A stretch of DNA of 64,000 nt from Streptomyces niveus (GCF_002009175.1 NZ_CP018047.1:7617001-7681000); one strand, 5' to 3'. Shown: positions 45,517-54,692, numbered from the stretch's first letter. Numbers and translations: made by a program. The notes: generated from the letters alone by a model not told the origin.

Positions 45517-46596
45517 ATGCCCCAGGCCCCCGCAGCAGTCGCGGAGACCACCACCCCCGGCCCCGCCGCCGCCCGCACGGGCGGCAGCGACTTCGCGCCC
45601 CTTCTGCGGACGGTCAGGGAGCAGGGCCTCCTCGAACGGCGAACCGCCTGGTACGCCCGCGGTATCGCCGTCAATCTGCTCGGGCTCGCCGCGGTCGTGA
45701 CCGGCATGGTGCTGATCGGGGCGTCCTGGTGGGCGCTTCTCCTCGCTCCGCCGCTGGCGCTCCTGTCGGCCCGGATGTCGTTCGTCGCGCACGACGCGGG
45801 CCACGCCCAGATATGCGCGACCCGTGGACGCAACCGTCTCGTCCAGCTTTTCCACGCCAATCTTCTGCTCGGAATGAGCCAGGACTGGTGGAACGACAAG
45901 CACAACCGGCACCACGCCAACCCCAACCACCTGGAGAAGGACCCGGACGTCGGTGCCGACATCCTCGTCTTCGCGCAGCACCAGACCGAGGGCCGCAAGG
46001 GACTGCGCCGCTGGCTCACCCGGCACCAGGCCGCGGTGTTCTTCCCGCTGACGACCCTGGAGGGCATCGCCCTCAAGGTCTACGGATTCCGGAGCGTCTT
46101 CTCCCGCGGCGTCAACCGCCAGAGCCCGCGTGAGCGCCTCCTGGAAGGCTCGCTGCTCATCACGCACGTCATCGCCTACCTGGCCCTGCTCTTCACGACG
46201 CTCAGCGTCGGCCAGGCCGTCGTCTTCCTGCTGATCCACCAGATGATGTACGGCCTCCACCTGGGCATGGCGTTCGCCCCGAACCACAAGGGCATGAAGA
46301 TCCCCACCGAGGAGGAGTTCGCGAGCTGGGGACATCTGCGCCGACAGGTCCTCACCTCCCGCAACATCCGGGGCGGCTTCTTCACCGACTGGTTCCTCGG
46401 TGGTCTGAACTACCAGATCGAACACCACCTCTTCCCGAGCATGCCGCGTCCCCACCTGAAGCTCGCCCAGCCGCTGGTCCGCGCGCACTGCCGCGAGATG
46501 GACGTCGCCTACGTGGAGACGGGCATGGTCGACTCGTACCGGCAGGCACTCGGACATCTGCACGAGGTCGGAGCACCGCTGCGCGCCGCGGCCTGA
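45517..46596 (+). CDS. Membrane fatty acid desaturase
   Basis: A 359-residue integral membrane di-iron desaturase. The three histidine boxes are HDAGH, HNRHH and EHHLFP (within QIEHHLFPSMPRPHLKLAQ), with hydrophobic segments between. It introduces a double bond into an acyl chain, probably of phospholipids or acyl-CoA, at the cytoplasmic membrane. The ATG at 45517 follows GGAG. It is divergent from the SNF2 gene with 212 bp between. Confidence 0.9.
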   Translation: MPQAPAAVAETTTPGPAAARTGGSDFAPLLRTVREQGLLERRTAWYARGIAVNLLGLAAVVTGMVLIGASWWALLLAPPLALLSARMSFVAHDAGHAQICATRGRNRLVQLFHANLLLGMSQDWWNDKHNRHHANPNHLEKDPDVGADILVFAQHQTEGRKGLRRWLTRHQAAVFFPLTTLEGIALKVYGFRSVFSRGVNRQSPRERLLEGSLLITHVIAYLALLFTTLSVGQAVVFLLIHQMMYGLHLGMAFAPNHKGMKIPTEEEFASWGHLRRQVLTSRNIRGGFFTDWFLGGLNYQIEHHLFPSMPRPHLKLAQPLVRAHCREMDVAYVETGMVDSYRQALGHLHEVGAPLRAAA

Positions 46597-46722
46597 TCCG
46601 CACGACGGGGCACCGCTCCATCGCGGCGCCGCGCACGCGGGCGCGGCATAGTGGAACTGGCGGAGGCCCGTGAGCGTTCAATCAGCAGGGAGCGGCCTCG
46701 GCCGCTGAAGGAGGCGTCGAAA

Positions 46723-46905
46723 ATGTCGACAAGGGCAAAGATCGCTGTCGGGGGAGTGGCCGTCGGTCTTCTCCTGATTCCATTCATCGGATTCTGGATG
46801 TCGCTGCTGGTGGTGCTCGGCGTGCCCGCGGTGGCCTATCTGATGCTCGACCCGTCGCAGCGCCGTCGGCTCAAGCGCATCACGCGCAAGGAAATCGGCC
46901 GCTGA
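46723..46905 (+). CDS. Small membrane protein
   Basis: A 60-residue protein, ATG behind AAGGAGG. It has two adjacent hydrophobic segments (IAVGGVAVGLLLIPFIGFWM; SLLVVLGVPAVAYLML) and a highly basic C-terminus (QRRRLKRITRKEIGR), so it is a membrane hairpin with a cytoplasmic tail. Function unknown. It ends 22 bp before a hairpin terminator. Confidence 0.7.
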   Translation: MSTRAKIAVGGVAVGLLLIPFIGFWMSLLVVLGVPAVAYLMLDPSQRRRLKRITRKEIGR

Positions 46906-46927
46906 CCCCGCACTGACCTGCGAAAAC

Positions 46928-46982
46928 AGCCCCCGTATGCCACGCCGGACCCATGACACGGTCCCGGACGCGTACGGGGGCT
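46928..46982. terminator. Bidirectional hairpin terminator
   Basis: AGCCCCCGTA at 46928-46937 pairs perfectly with TACGGGGGCT at 46973-46982; the 35-nt loop contains a smaller hairpin (CCGGACC...GGTCCCGG type). It separates the small membrane protein gene from the convergent hypothetical gene. Confidence 0.7.
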
Positions 46983-47001
46983 TCGTCAACAACGGCGCCG
47001 G

Positions 47002-47901
47002 TCAGGACGGGCGGACGGCGATCCTGTCGAGCGCTTCGAGGAGCTTGGGCAGCTCGGGCCCCCGGCCCACCGGCAGTACTTCGTTCGGTTCGTCGTCCAG
47101 CAGGATGTAGGCGATGTCGTCGGTCCTCGCGACGAGTGACCAGCCGGGACCGTCGGCCCGCAGCATCCGAGCCCCGGCGGGCGCGAAACCGGAGCGGACC
47201 CTGCCCAGCGGCGGCGATGACTCCAGGTAGCCGTGCAACTCCTTCAGGACCCGCCGTACCCCGTCGTGGAGGATCTGCCGACCGGCCCCGTCCGCGCCGT
47301 CCTCGTCGCCGGCGGCAACCGCGTCCGCGTCTTCGCCTTCGGCGGCTTCCGCGCCCCTGTCCGCGCCCGTGCCCGTATCGGCCGGCCCCGGCTCGTCCTC
47401 GTGGTCGAACTGATCACGCCAGGCCTCCCACTGGAGCGCGATCTCGTCCGCGCCGAGACGGCGCTGCGCGGGACCCCAGCTCGTCGTGTCGGGCGGCGCG
47501 AGCGGCGGTCTCGCCCCGTCGGCCGCCTCATCCGGCTCCGGATCGGGATCGTGGGGCGCGGGGATGCCCGGCGCCGCCACCGCGAGGGCCAGCGGCCAGC
47601 CCGGAATCGCCGCGACCACCGTACGTTCGTCCGGGGACAGGTCGTACTCCATCCCGCAGTCCCACGCGGCGATGGCGACCGCGACCAGCGACACGTCGTC
47701 GACGGCCACCGTCCAGCGCGCGCCGGTCCCGTCCTGGCCGAGCACCAGCCCGTACCCGCGGTCGTACGGCTCCAGTCCCAGAGCCGCGCACGCCTCGGGA
47801 AAATCGTCCCCGAGAACGCTGGGGAACTGCGCCGGTGTCAGCAGTACGGCCGACAGCACAAACAGCGCGTCCTCATCGGCGGATTCGTCCGTACCTGACA
47901 C
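47002..47901 (-). CDS. Hypothetical acidic protein
   Basis: A 299-residue protein without a recognised domain. Residues about 1-115 form an ordered part (FVLSAVLLTPAQFPSVLGDD; WTVAVDDVSLVAVAIAAWDC), residues about 115-215 are acidic and low-complexity (Asp/Glu/Ala/Pro-rich), and the end is ordered again (WSLVARTDDIAYILLDDEPN). No signal peptide or membrane segment. It is transcribed alone toward the terminator at 46928-46982. Confidence 0.75.
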   Translation of the reverse strand: MSGTDESADEDALFVLSAVLLTPAQFPSVLGDDFPEACAALGLEPYDRGYGLVLGQDGTGARWTVAVDDVSLVAVAIAAWDCGMEYDLSPDERTVVAAIPGWPLALAVAAPGIPAPHDPDPEPDEAADGARPPLAPPDTTSWGPAQRRLGADEIALQWEAWRDQFDHEDEPGPADTGTGADRGAEAAEGEDADAVAAGDEDGADGAGRQILHDGVRRVLKELHGYLESSPPLGRVRSGFAPAGARMLRADGPGWSLVARTDDIAYILLDDEPNEVLPVGRGPELPKLLEALDRIAVRPS

Positions 47902-48014
47902 GGCACCTCCCGATCCGATCGGTCGTGTCCGATCGGTTGTCGGCGCACCTTAGCCAGTCGGCCGCCCGGCCGTCGAGAGGTCGACGGCCGGCCGTACCGC
48001 TCCGGGCCCCGCCG

Positions 48015-48320
48015 TCAGGCGGCGGGCAGCCCGAGGAGGCTCCGTGCCACTGTCTGGGGCGACTCGTCCCGCTCGCGCGCCAGCGCTATCACGGCCCGGC
48101 ACGCCAGCTCGCTGACCCCGAAGGACAGCGCCTCGGGCGAGACCCAGCCGGAGGCCTCGTCCATCCGGTCCTGGTCGTCGTCGGCGGTCGCCGCGACATA
48201 CGTGGCCGCGGCATCGAACAGGTTGTGCTGCCGTGTCCGGCTCTGGGACGACGCGGCCGGCTCGGCGACCGGCGGAGCGGTCCGGTTCGATACGAAGAGT
48301 CCGCGCAGCTTTTCGAACAT
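48015..48320 (-). CDS. Hypothetical protein (101 aa)
   Basis: A 101-residue protein with no recognised domain: a short amphipathic start (MFEKLRGLFVSNRT), a polar linker, and two probable helices (ASGWVSPEALSFGVSELACR; AVIALARERDESPQTVARSL). Third-position G/C bias is that of a real gene. It lies upstream of the acidic protein gene on the same strand after 113 bp. Confidence 0.6.
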   Translation of the reverse strand: MFEKLRGLFVSNRTAPPVAEPAASSQSRTRQHNLFDAAATYVAATADDDQDRMDEASGWVSPEALSFGVSELACRAVIALARERDESPQTVARSLLGLPAA

Positions 48321-48420
48321 CGTCCGTCCACCTTCCGCACATCCTTCGGGCCCCCGCCTCCTACACAGGTTCGATACCCGTTGACGCGACGGCGCACTCG
48401 GTAAGGGGCGCCCCGGTCAT

Positions 48421-49020
48421 TCAGCCCTCGCGCACCGCGAGCGCGAGGAAACGGTCGTCCTCGTCCACGTACGACAGCAGCCGCCAGCCCGCCCCCGCCA
48501 GCAGTGGACGGAGCATGCCCTCGGCGCGGAGGTCGTCCGGTGTGATCCGCCGGCCCTGCCGGGCGGCCAGCGCGGTCCGCCCGACGGGGTGGAAGAGCGC
48601 CAGCCGCCCACCGGGCCGTACGACCCTGGCCAGCTCCCGCAGATTCGTGGCGGGCTCCGGCAGATGGGCGATCAACCCGGCGGCGAAGACCGCGTCCAGG
48701 CACTGCGGGCGCAGCGGCAGACGCGCCACATCGGCCAGCAGAAGGGCGCCGGCCGCGTCGCGACCGCTCCGTACGGCCGCCGTGAGCATCTCGGGGGTGA
48801 GATCGGCGCCGAGCACGGTGCCCCGTGGCCCCACGGCGGCACGCAGAGCGGTCAGCGCCCTGCCGGTGCCGCAGCCCGCGTCCAGGACGCGGGCGCCGGG
48901 ACGGAGCCCCATCTCGGCCACCGCGGCGGCATAGGCCGGGCCGTCGTCGGGGAAGCGCGTGTCCCAGTCCGCCGCCCGGACGCCGAAGAATTCCTGTACG
49001 TGCGTGTGGTCATGGGCCAT
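48421..49020 (-). CDS. Class I SAM-dependent methyltransferase
   Basis: A 199-residue methyltransferase with the classic Methyltransf_11 pattern: motif I VLDAGCGTGRAL (about 45-56), the acidic residue in LGADLTPEML, LLADVARLPL and the post-motif RELARVVRPGGRLALFHPVG. No additional domain. It may act on a small molecule. It is divergent from the SSADH-like gene with 138 bp between; the ribosome-binding site is weak, so the start is not certain. Confidence 0.83.
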   Translation of the reverse strand: MAHDHTHVQEFFGVRAADWDTRFPDDGPAYAAAVAEMGLRPGARVLDAGCGTGRALTALRAAVGPRGTVLGADLTPEMLTAAVRSGRDAAGALLLADVARLPLRPQCLDAVFAAGLIAHLPEPATNLRELARVVRPGGRLALFHPVGRTALAARQGRRITPDDLRAEGMLRPLLAGAGWRLLSYVDEDDRFLALAVREG

Positions 49021-49158
49021 GGGGACATGATCCCCCGCCGCGTACCGCACCGTCCCGTCCGCGTATCCCTCCGTCCCGCCCGGGTACCGCCCGTCCGCGT
49101 TGCGGGCCCGTGCGTACCGCGCGAATGTCGAAGCACCGAATCGGAGGAGGACTGTCCC

Positions 49159-50568
49159 ATGCCCATCGCCACGGTCGATCCCGCCACCGGCGAGACCCTG
49201 AAGACGTTCGACGCCCTGGGATCCGACGAGATCGAGCGGCGGCTGGCCGTGGCCGCCGCCGCGTTCGAACAGCACCGCACCACGGACTTCGGCCACCGGG
49301 CCACGCTGCTGAACCGCGCCGCCGACCTCCTCGAAGAGGACCGGGACGACATCGCCCGCACCATGACCACCGAGATGGGCAAGCCGATCGCCGCGGCACG
49401 CGCGGAGGCGGCGAAGTGCGCCAAGTCGATGCGCTGGTACGCGCGCCACGCGGCGGAACTGCTCGCCGACGAGCACCCGTCCGCCGCCGACGTCCAGGAC
49501 TCGGGCGCCGCACGCGCGTATGTCCGCTACCGCCCGCTGGGCGTCGTACTGGCCGTCATGCCGTGGAACTTCCCGCTCTGGCAGGTCGTACGATTCGCCG
49601 CCCCCGCCCTCATGGCGGGCAATGTGGGCCTGCTCAAACACGCGTCGAACGTCCCTCAGACGGCCCTGTATCTGGGCGACCTCTTCAGGAGGGCGGGTTT
49701 TCCCGAGGGCTGCTTCCAGACACTGCTTGTGGGGTCCGACGCTATCGAGGGCATCCTGCGCGACCGCCGGGTGGCCGCGGCGACCCTGACGGGCAGCGAG
49801 CCGGCCGGGCGCTCCGTGGCCGCGATCGCCGGTGACGAGGTGAAGCCGACCGTGCTCGAACTCGGCGGCAGCGACCCGTACATCGTGATGCCGTCGGCCG
49901 ACGTCGACCGCGCCGCGCGGACCGCGGTGACCGCCCGGGTGCAGAACAACGGCCAGTCCTGTATCGCGGCCAAGCGCTTCATCGTGCACGCCGACGTCTA
50001 CGACGCCTTCGGTGAACGGTTCGTCGCCGGAATGCGGAAGCTGACCGTCGGCGATCCGATGGACGAGTCGACCGACGTCGGCCCCCTCGCGAGCGAACAG
50101 GGCCGCGCCGACCTGGAGGAGCTGGTCGACGACGCGGTCAACCGGGGTGCCACCGCCCGCTGCGGCGGGCGCCGCCCCGACGGACCGGACCGCGGCTGGT
50201 ACTACGAACCCACCGTCCTCACGGATGTCTCCCCCGACATGCGCATCCACCACGAAGAGGCGTTCGGCCCGGTCGCCACCCTGTACCGGGTGACCGATCT
50301 CGACGAGGCGGTGAGACTCGCCAACGACACCCCGTTCGGCCTGAGTTCCAACGTATGGACACGCGACGACGAGGACGTGCGGCGCTGCGTACGCGACCTC
50401 CAGGCCGGCGGCGTCTTCTTCAACGGCATGACCGCGTCCCATCCCGCGCTTCCCTTCGGCGGCGTCAAACGCTCCGGGTACGGGCGGGAGCTGTCGGACC
50501 ACGGGATCCGCGAATTCTGCAACATCACGACCGTCTGGCACGGCGCCGAACCGGACCACAACGGCTGA
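49159..50568 (+). CDS. Succinate-semialdehyde-dehydrogenase-like aldehyde dehydrogenase
   Basis: A 469-residue aldehyde dehydrogenase with the catalytic Cys in NNGQSCIAAKRF and the general base in LELGGSDPY; FTGSEPAGRS is replaced here by LTGSEPAGRS. The NNGQSCIAAKRF form is typical of NADP-dependent succinate-semialdehyde dehydrogenases of the GabD2 / YneI group. The ATG follows GGAGGAGG. It is a single gene ending at the strong hairpin at 50606-50643. Confidence 0.85.
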   Translation: MPIATVDPATGETLKTFDALGSDEIERRLAVAAAAFEQHRTTDFGHRATLLNRAADLLEEDRDDIARTMTTEMGKPIAAARAEAAKCAKSMRWYARHAAELLADEHPSAADVQDSGAARAYVRYRPLGVVLAVMPWNFPLWQVVRFAAPALMAGNVGLLKHASNVPQTALYLGDLFRRAGFPEGCFQTLLVGSDAIEGILRDRRVAAATLTGSEPAGRSVAAIAGDEVKPTVLELGGSDPYIVMPSADVDRAARTAVTARVQNNGQSCIAAKRFIVHADVYDAFGERFVAGMRKLTVGDPMDESTDVGPLASEQGRADLEELVDDAVNRGATARCGGRRPDGPDRGWYYEPTVLTDVSPDMRIHHEEAFGPVATLYRVTDLDEAVRLANDTPFGLSSNVWTRDDEDVRRCVRDLQAGGVFFNGMTASHPALPFGGVKRSGYGRELSDHGIREFCNITTVWHGAEPDHNG

Positions 50569-50605
50569 GGGGCGCCCGCCCGCGCTACCGGAAGCCGGAG
50601 GTCCG

Positions 50606-50643
50606 CCCCTGAACACCCCTTGTTTGCCGCAGGTGTTCAGGGG
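50606..50643. terminator. Hairpin terminator after the SSADH-like gene
   Basis: Perfect 12-bp inverted repeat (CCCCTGAACACC / GGTGTTCAGGGG) with a 14-nt loop, 38 bp after the stop codon and upstream of the sigma factor gene. Confidence 0.8.
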
Positions 50644-50772
50644 CACACGCTGGTCGTGCTTCGGACAGGAGGCACGTCCGCGGAGCGGCGTACCGCTCCG
50701 GGCGTCGCCCGGTGGCCGCTGTGTGCTCCTCCGGTGACGACGTCCGCGTCGAGCGAGGAGCTGAAGAGCATC

Positions 50773-51567
50773 ATGACCCCTCGGGTGATGGCCTACCGGG
50801 TGAGGCACGAGGACGTCCCTGACACCTCCGCGGCCTTCGAACGGGCCGCGGGACTGCCGGACGGCCCCGAGAAGGACCGGACTCGCGGGGAGATCGTGTG
50901 CGCCTGGCTCCCGATGGCCGACAGGCTGGCCGGGCGCTTCCGGCACCGGGGCGAGGCGCTGGAGGATCTGCGGCAGGTCGCCGCGATCGGACTGGTGAAG
51001 GCCGTGGAGCGGTACGACCCGCACCGGGGCACCGCGTTCGAGAGCTTCGCCGTGCCCACCATCACCGGGGAGCTCAAGCGGCACTTCCGCGACCGGCTGT
51101 GGTCCGTCCATGTGCCACGGCGGGTGCAGGAACTGCGGGCTCGCGTGCGCGACGCCCGCGACGAACTGGCGCAGCGCCACGGCATCCTGGCGCCGACGGT
51201 CGATGAACTCGCCTTCCACGCGGGAATGACCAGGAGCGAAGTGGTCATGGGTGTCGAGGCGATGGACTGTTTCAACGTCCTGTCGCTCGACGCGAGCCTG
51301 TCCTCCCCGGACGAGGGCCCCACGCTCGGCGACTCCCTGGGAGCCTGGGACGAGGCACTGGACGCCGTGGTCGATCGCGAGTCGGTCAAGCCCCGGCTGC
51401 GCCGGCTGCCCGACCGGGAGAAGCGGATCCTCTATCTGAGGTTCTTCCGCGGGATGACACAGAGCAGCATCGCCGAGGACCTCGGCATCTCGCAGATGCA
51501 TGTCTCACGGCTGATCAACGACTCATGCGCGCGCATCCGTAGGGATGTGATGCGCGACGCGGCGTAG
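50773..51567 (+). CDS. RNA polymerase sigma factor of the SigB/SigF family
   Basis: A 264-residue sigma-70-type factor without region 1. Region 2 includes LRQVAAIGLVKAVERYDPHR and GTAFESFAVPTITGELKRHF with RDRLWSVHVPRR; region 3 includes RHGILAPTVDELAFHAGMTR; region 4 carries RILYLRFFRGMTQSSIAEDL and GISQMHVSRLINDSCARIRR. This is the stress/development group that partners with anti-sigma factors. The ATG at 50773 is preceded by GAAGAG; longer starts at 50620 are less likely because of the terminator. No anti-sigma gene is adjacent. Confidence 0.88.
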   Translation: MTPRVMAYRVRHEDVPDTSAAFERAAGLPDGPEKDRTRGEIVCAWLPMADRLAGRFRHRGEALEDLRQVAAIGLVKAVERYDPHRGTAFESFAVPTITGELKRHFRDRLWSVHVPRRVQELRARVRDARDELAQRHGILAPTVDELAFHAGMTRSEVVMGVEAMDCFNVLSLDASLSSPDEGPTLGDSLGAWDEALDAVVDRESVKPRLRRLPDREKRILYLRFFRGMTQSSIAEDLGISQMHVSRLINDSCARIRRDVMRDAA

Positions 51568-51607
51568 CGCCGTTCCTCGAACGCCGGTGTGGGCCGACCG
51601 GTCTTCC

Positions 51608-51640
51608 GGTGCCGGACGGGCTCCTCGCCCGTCCGGCACC
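51608..51640. terminator. Hairpin terminator between sigma factor and ABC exporter genes
   Basis: Perfect 14-bp inverted repeat (GGTGCCGGACGGGC / GCCCGTCCGGCACC) with a 5-nt loop, between the ends of two convergent genes; it can serve both. Confidence 0.85.
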
Positions 51641-51669
51641 AGGGACGAACCGGCCGGTTCAGTGCGGTG

Positions 51670-53679
51670 TCACACGGTCTCTTCCGCGCTTGTGTCCACG
51701 GGCAGGCCGTCGCGCGCCGTCGCGCCCGCCTGACGCGGCACAGCGCCGTTCCCTGCGCGTGCCCCGTGCCCGTACTGCTCCGCCTGCATGTGGAACATCG
51801 AGGCGTATCTGCCCTCGGCCGCCAACAGGCTCTCGTGATCGCCCTGTTCGACCAGCCTGCCCTCGTGCAGCACGTAGATGAGGTCCGCGTGCCGCACTCC
51901 GGACATGCGGTGCGTGACCAGTACGACCGCTCGCCGTTCACCGGCCAGCCCCCGGATCCGGTCGAAGGCCTCGATCTCCGACTCCGGATCGAGGGCCGAG
52001 GTGGGCTCGTCCACGACGATCACCTGCGCGTCCCGGTAGTGGGCGCGGGCCAGGCCGAACTTCTGCCACTGCCCGCCGGACAGCTCGGACGCCCCGCGGA
52101 ACACACGGGCCAGCAGGGTGTGGAACCCCTTCGGCAGAGTCTCGGCGATCCGGTCCGCACCCGAGTACCGGGCCGCCGCGTCCAGATCGCCCTCGGCGGC
52201 GTCGGGCCGGCCGATCTCGATGTTCGTCCGGGCGGTCACCGGCCAGCGCTCGAAATCCTGGGTGAGCAGCGACACCCGGTCGAAGATCTGGTCGCGGTCC
52301 GCCTCCCTGATGTCGACGCCGTCCCAGGCCAACCGCCCGCCGTCGGGCAGATGGAGTCCGGCGAGCAGCTTCACGAGCGTGCTCTTGCCGGAGCCGTTCT
52401 CACCGACCAGGGCGACCACCGAGCCCATCGGAATGGTCAGGGACAACCCGGTGAGCGCGGGCGTCTCCCGGTCCGGATAGCTGAAGGAGACGTCCTCCAG
52501 GGTGATCACCTTCGTGGGCTCGGGGATCGGGCGGCCTCCGTACGGAATGGACCTGTCGCCGGCCTCCGCGAGGAACCTCTCCATGTCACGTACGTACAGG
52601 GACTCCTCGTGCAGCGAGTTCGTGGTCACCACGAGAGAGCCCAGACTCGCCGAGCCCGACCGGACGGCGACCACGGCCGTTCCCGCCACGGCCAGGTCCA
52701 TCCGCCCGGACATGATGAGCGCGGCCATCGTTCCGTACGTGATCAGCGCGGCCACCCCCGACAGCGCGGCGGCGAGCAGTTCGGTGGCCGCCTTGTCCCT
52801 GGCCAGCCGCGTCGCCTCGGTCTCCGCGCTCTCGGCCATGTTGCGGTAGTGCCGCAGGAGGAAGCGGCCCACACCGTGCACGCGCACCTCGTGCGCGGCT
52901 GAGCGGGAGGTGAGGAGTCCGGCGATCAGGCGGCTGGCGCGCAGATGCTCCACCCAGGCCATCACCGACAGATACCGCCGCTGGGACACGCGCATCGCGC
53001 CCCAGCCGCGCGGCGCCGCGATCAGCAGGAGCATCGGCAGCAACAGCGGGTGCAGCACGGTCAGTACACCGCCGACGGCGAGCAGCGAGATGGCCCCGTT
53101 CATGGTGGCGACGCAGGCGCCGATCATGTTCCGTGCCGACGGCGGGCCGTACTGCGCGGTGTCGATCAGGCGACGGAACTCGCCGTCCTCGATCGCCTCC
53201 AGCTCCACCCGGACGGCGGCGCGCAAGTACTCCTCGTTCGCGGCCCGTTCGACCTTCGGCTCCAGGCGCCCGGCCGCGGACGTGGACCACGAGGCCAGGA
53301 GCGCGCCCACCACCGCGACGACCGCGCCCACCACGAGAGCGGGCAGCGCGTCGGAGACCCGGTCGGCGGCGCTCCCGCCACTGAGGAGGGAGCCGAGCAC
53401 GGAGTTGACCACCAGCAGGCTCAGCGCGGCCGTCAGCCCCTGACCGGCCTCGGCGATGCCGACGGTCACCAGCGCCGGCCGGTCCGTCCGCCAGGCGAGC
53501 CGCAGGGTGCCCGCGACCATTCTCGGCATCGCGCGCACCGAGGACAGCAAGCCGAGTTCGAGCGGTGCCCACTCGTGGTCCGACCAGCCGGTGTCGTAGC
53601 GCAGCGGCCCGCCGAACAGCTCGCGTTCGCTGTCCGACACCACGTTCTCGGTGGGCCTGGGACGCTTCAGTAACCTCAT
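51670..53679 (-). CDS. ABC exporter (fused membrane and ATPase domains)
   Basis: A 669-residue half-transporter. Residues about 60-380 hold five or six membrane segments and the remainder an ATPase: Walker A GENGSGKST, signature LSGGQWQKFGLARA, Walker B VIVVDEPTSALDPESE and the switch His in VLVTHRM. There is no C39 peptidase domain. The third codon is TTA (53671-53673), so synthesis may require bldA tRNA. Its ATG overlaps the TGA of a 39-codon ORF upstream (ATGA at 53676-53679). It resembles exporters encoded beside peptide natural-product genes, but no modifying enzyme is nearby. Confidence 0.9.
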   Translation of the reverse strand: MRLLKRPRPTENVVSDSERELFGGPLRYDTGWSDHEWAPLELGLLSSVRAMPRMVAGTLRLAWRTDRPALVTVGIAEAGQGLTAALSLLVVNSVLGSLLSGGSAADRVSDALPALVVGAVVAVVGALLASWSTSAAGRLEPKVERAANEEYLRAAVRVELEAIEDGEFRRLIDTAQYGPPSARNMIGACVATMNGAISLLAVGGVLTVLHPLLLPMLLLIAAPRGWGAMRVSQRRYLSVMAWVEHLRASRLIAGLLTSRSAAHEVRVHGVGRFLLRHYRNMAESAETEATRLARDKAATELLAAALSGVAALITYGTMAALIMSGRMDLAVAGTAVVAVRSGSASLGSLVVTTNSLHEESLYVRDMERFLAEAGDRSIPYGGRPIPEPTKVITLEDVSFSYPDRETPALTGLSLTIPMGSVVALVGENGSGKSTLVKLLAGLHLPDGGRLAWDGVDIREADRDQIFDRVSLLTQDFERWPVTARTNIEIGRPDAAEGDLDAAARYSGADRIAETLPKGFHTLLARVFRGASELSGGQWQKFGLARAHYRDAQVIVVDEPTSALDPESEIEAFDRIRGLAGERRAVVLVTHRMSGVRHADLIYVLHEGRLVEQGDHESLLAAEGRYASMFHMQAEQYGHGARAGNGAVPRQAGATARDGLPVDTSAEETV

Positions 53680-53795
53680 GCGGTGTCACCCCCGGCGTCA
53701 ACTCGGCGCATCGGGAGGCCGATCGGGGAACTGTCGGCGATCGGTGGTCTCTCGAACGCGCGGTGAACGTCCAGAGGCAGGGCGATGGGCTTCAT
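53676..53795 (-). CDS. 39-residue peptide ORF coupled to the ABC exporter
   Basis: An ATG behind an excellent ribosome-binding site (GGGAGG, 4 nt before the ATG) opens a 39-codon ORF whose TGA overlaps the exporter's ATG. The peptide begins MKPIALPLDVHRAFERPPIA and continues DSSPIGLPMRRVDAGGDTA. It has no Cys, no hydrophobic signal sequence and no lanthipeptide pattern. Either it is a short translated leader ensuring exporter translation, or the cargo peptide; both are inference. It was not called elsewhere because of its length. Confidence 0.6.
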   Translation of the reverse strand: MKPIALPLDVHRAFERPPIADSSPIGLPMRRVDAGGDTA

Positions 53796-54265
53796 GGTTC
53801 CTCCCGGAAGCGACGTCGATGTGCCCGGTCATTGATGAACGCCGCTGATCAAGTGGCCGTAACGGGGAGCATGGCGCGAATTCCCGGCGGAAAGTTCGAG
53901 TTGACCGCAGACATGGGCAGACGTCCGGAAAGTGACCGTGATCCTGTGTTCGTTTCACTCCGCCGTGACAGGTGACCCGATCGAGGGATTGCGTTGCGGT
54001 GGTGAATTGACGGAAGTGGTGACTCGGTGGCGGAGGCTGGGCAAGGGGAGCGGTCTGTCGCTGACGGCGGCGTGAGTCGTTGCGAAGGCATACGACCAGG
54101 CCCGATATTGATCGTTTCAGTGACGGGAACCGCCGGTTCCATGTGACCTTCCCGGGTCGCTGGATCGCTTGCCCGTGAGCAGGTCGGTGCGCGAGGCTTG
54201 CGAGCGACGGGGGAGATACGGGGCACAGGGCGCGGTACCTGTCTGAACGGGGAGAGTGGTCACCA
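53796..54265. other. Divergent intergenic region between peptide/exporter and roadblock genes
   Basis: No convincing gene on either strand across 470 bp. It must contain the divergent promoters for the peptide/exporter operon and for the roadblock gene (ribosome-binding site GGGGAGAG before 54266). Nothing else was recognised. Confidence 0.6.
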
Positions 54266-54679
54266 ATGGCGCTGGAAGACGGACTTGACTGGCTTCTGGA
54301 GGATCTGACCGGCCGGGTCGAGCCCATACGGCACGCGCTCGTGCTGTCCAACGACGGGCTGGTGACCGGTACGAGTTCCGGTCTGGCGCGCGAGGACGCC
54401 GAGCATCTGGCGGCGGTCTCGTCAGGTCTGCACAGCCTCGCCCGGGGTTCCGGTCGGCACTTCAACGCGGGCAAGGCGCGCCAGACCATGATCGAGTTCG
54501 ACGACGCGCTGCTGTTCGTCACCGCGGCGGGGGACGGCAGTTGTCTCTGCGTGCTGAGCGAGGCGGAAGCCGATGTGGGTCAGATCGCCTACGAGATGAC
54601 GCTGATGGTCAACCGGGTCGGCGAACATCTCGGCATCGCGGTGCGGCAGTCGGGCCACACGGCGGTCACCGACGTCTGA
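54266..54679 (+). CDS. Solitary roadblock/LC7 domain protein
   Basis: A 137-residue roadblock/LC7 protein: LDWLLEDLTGRVEPIRHALV, LSNDGLVTGTSSGLAREDAE, LLFVTAAGDGSCLCVLS and a C-terminal helix GQIAYEMTLMVNRVGEHLGI. It resembles CvnB but has no CvnA/C/D partners here, so it is not part of a conservon. Such stand-alone proteins may modulate small GTPases encoded elsewhere. It is followed by the DUF6397-like gene after 96 bp. Confidence 0.88.
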   Translation: MALEDGLDWLLEDLTGRVEPIRHALVLSNDGLVTGTSSGLAREDAEHLAAVSSGLHSLARGSGRHFNAGKARQTMIEFDDALLFVTAAGDGSCLCVLSEAEADVGQIAYEMTLMVNRVGEHLGIAVRQSGHTAVTDV

Positions 54680-54692
54680 GGGTCTCCGAGAG

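Noticed and set aside
48421..51501. 1,026-codon minus-strand frame over the SSADH-like and sigma genes
   Set aside because: Only the last 199 codons are a real methyltransferase; the rest mirrors intact plus-strand genes.
53676..53795. Lanthipeptide or lasso-peptide precursor
   Set aside because: The 39-residue peptide has no Cys and no recognisable leader motif, and no modifying enzyme is encoded nearby.
53849..54226. 125-codon minus-strand frame in the exporter/roadblock intergenic region
   Set aside because: Proline/serine/arginine-rich, no ribosome-binding site, no domain.
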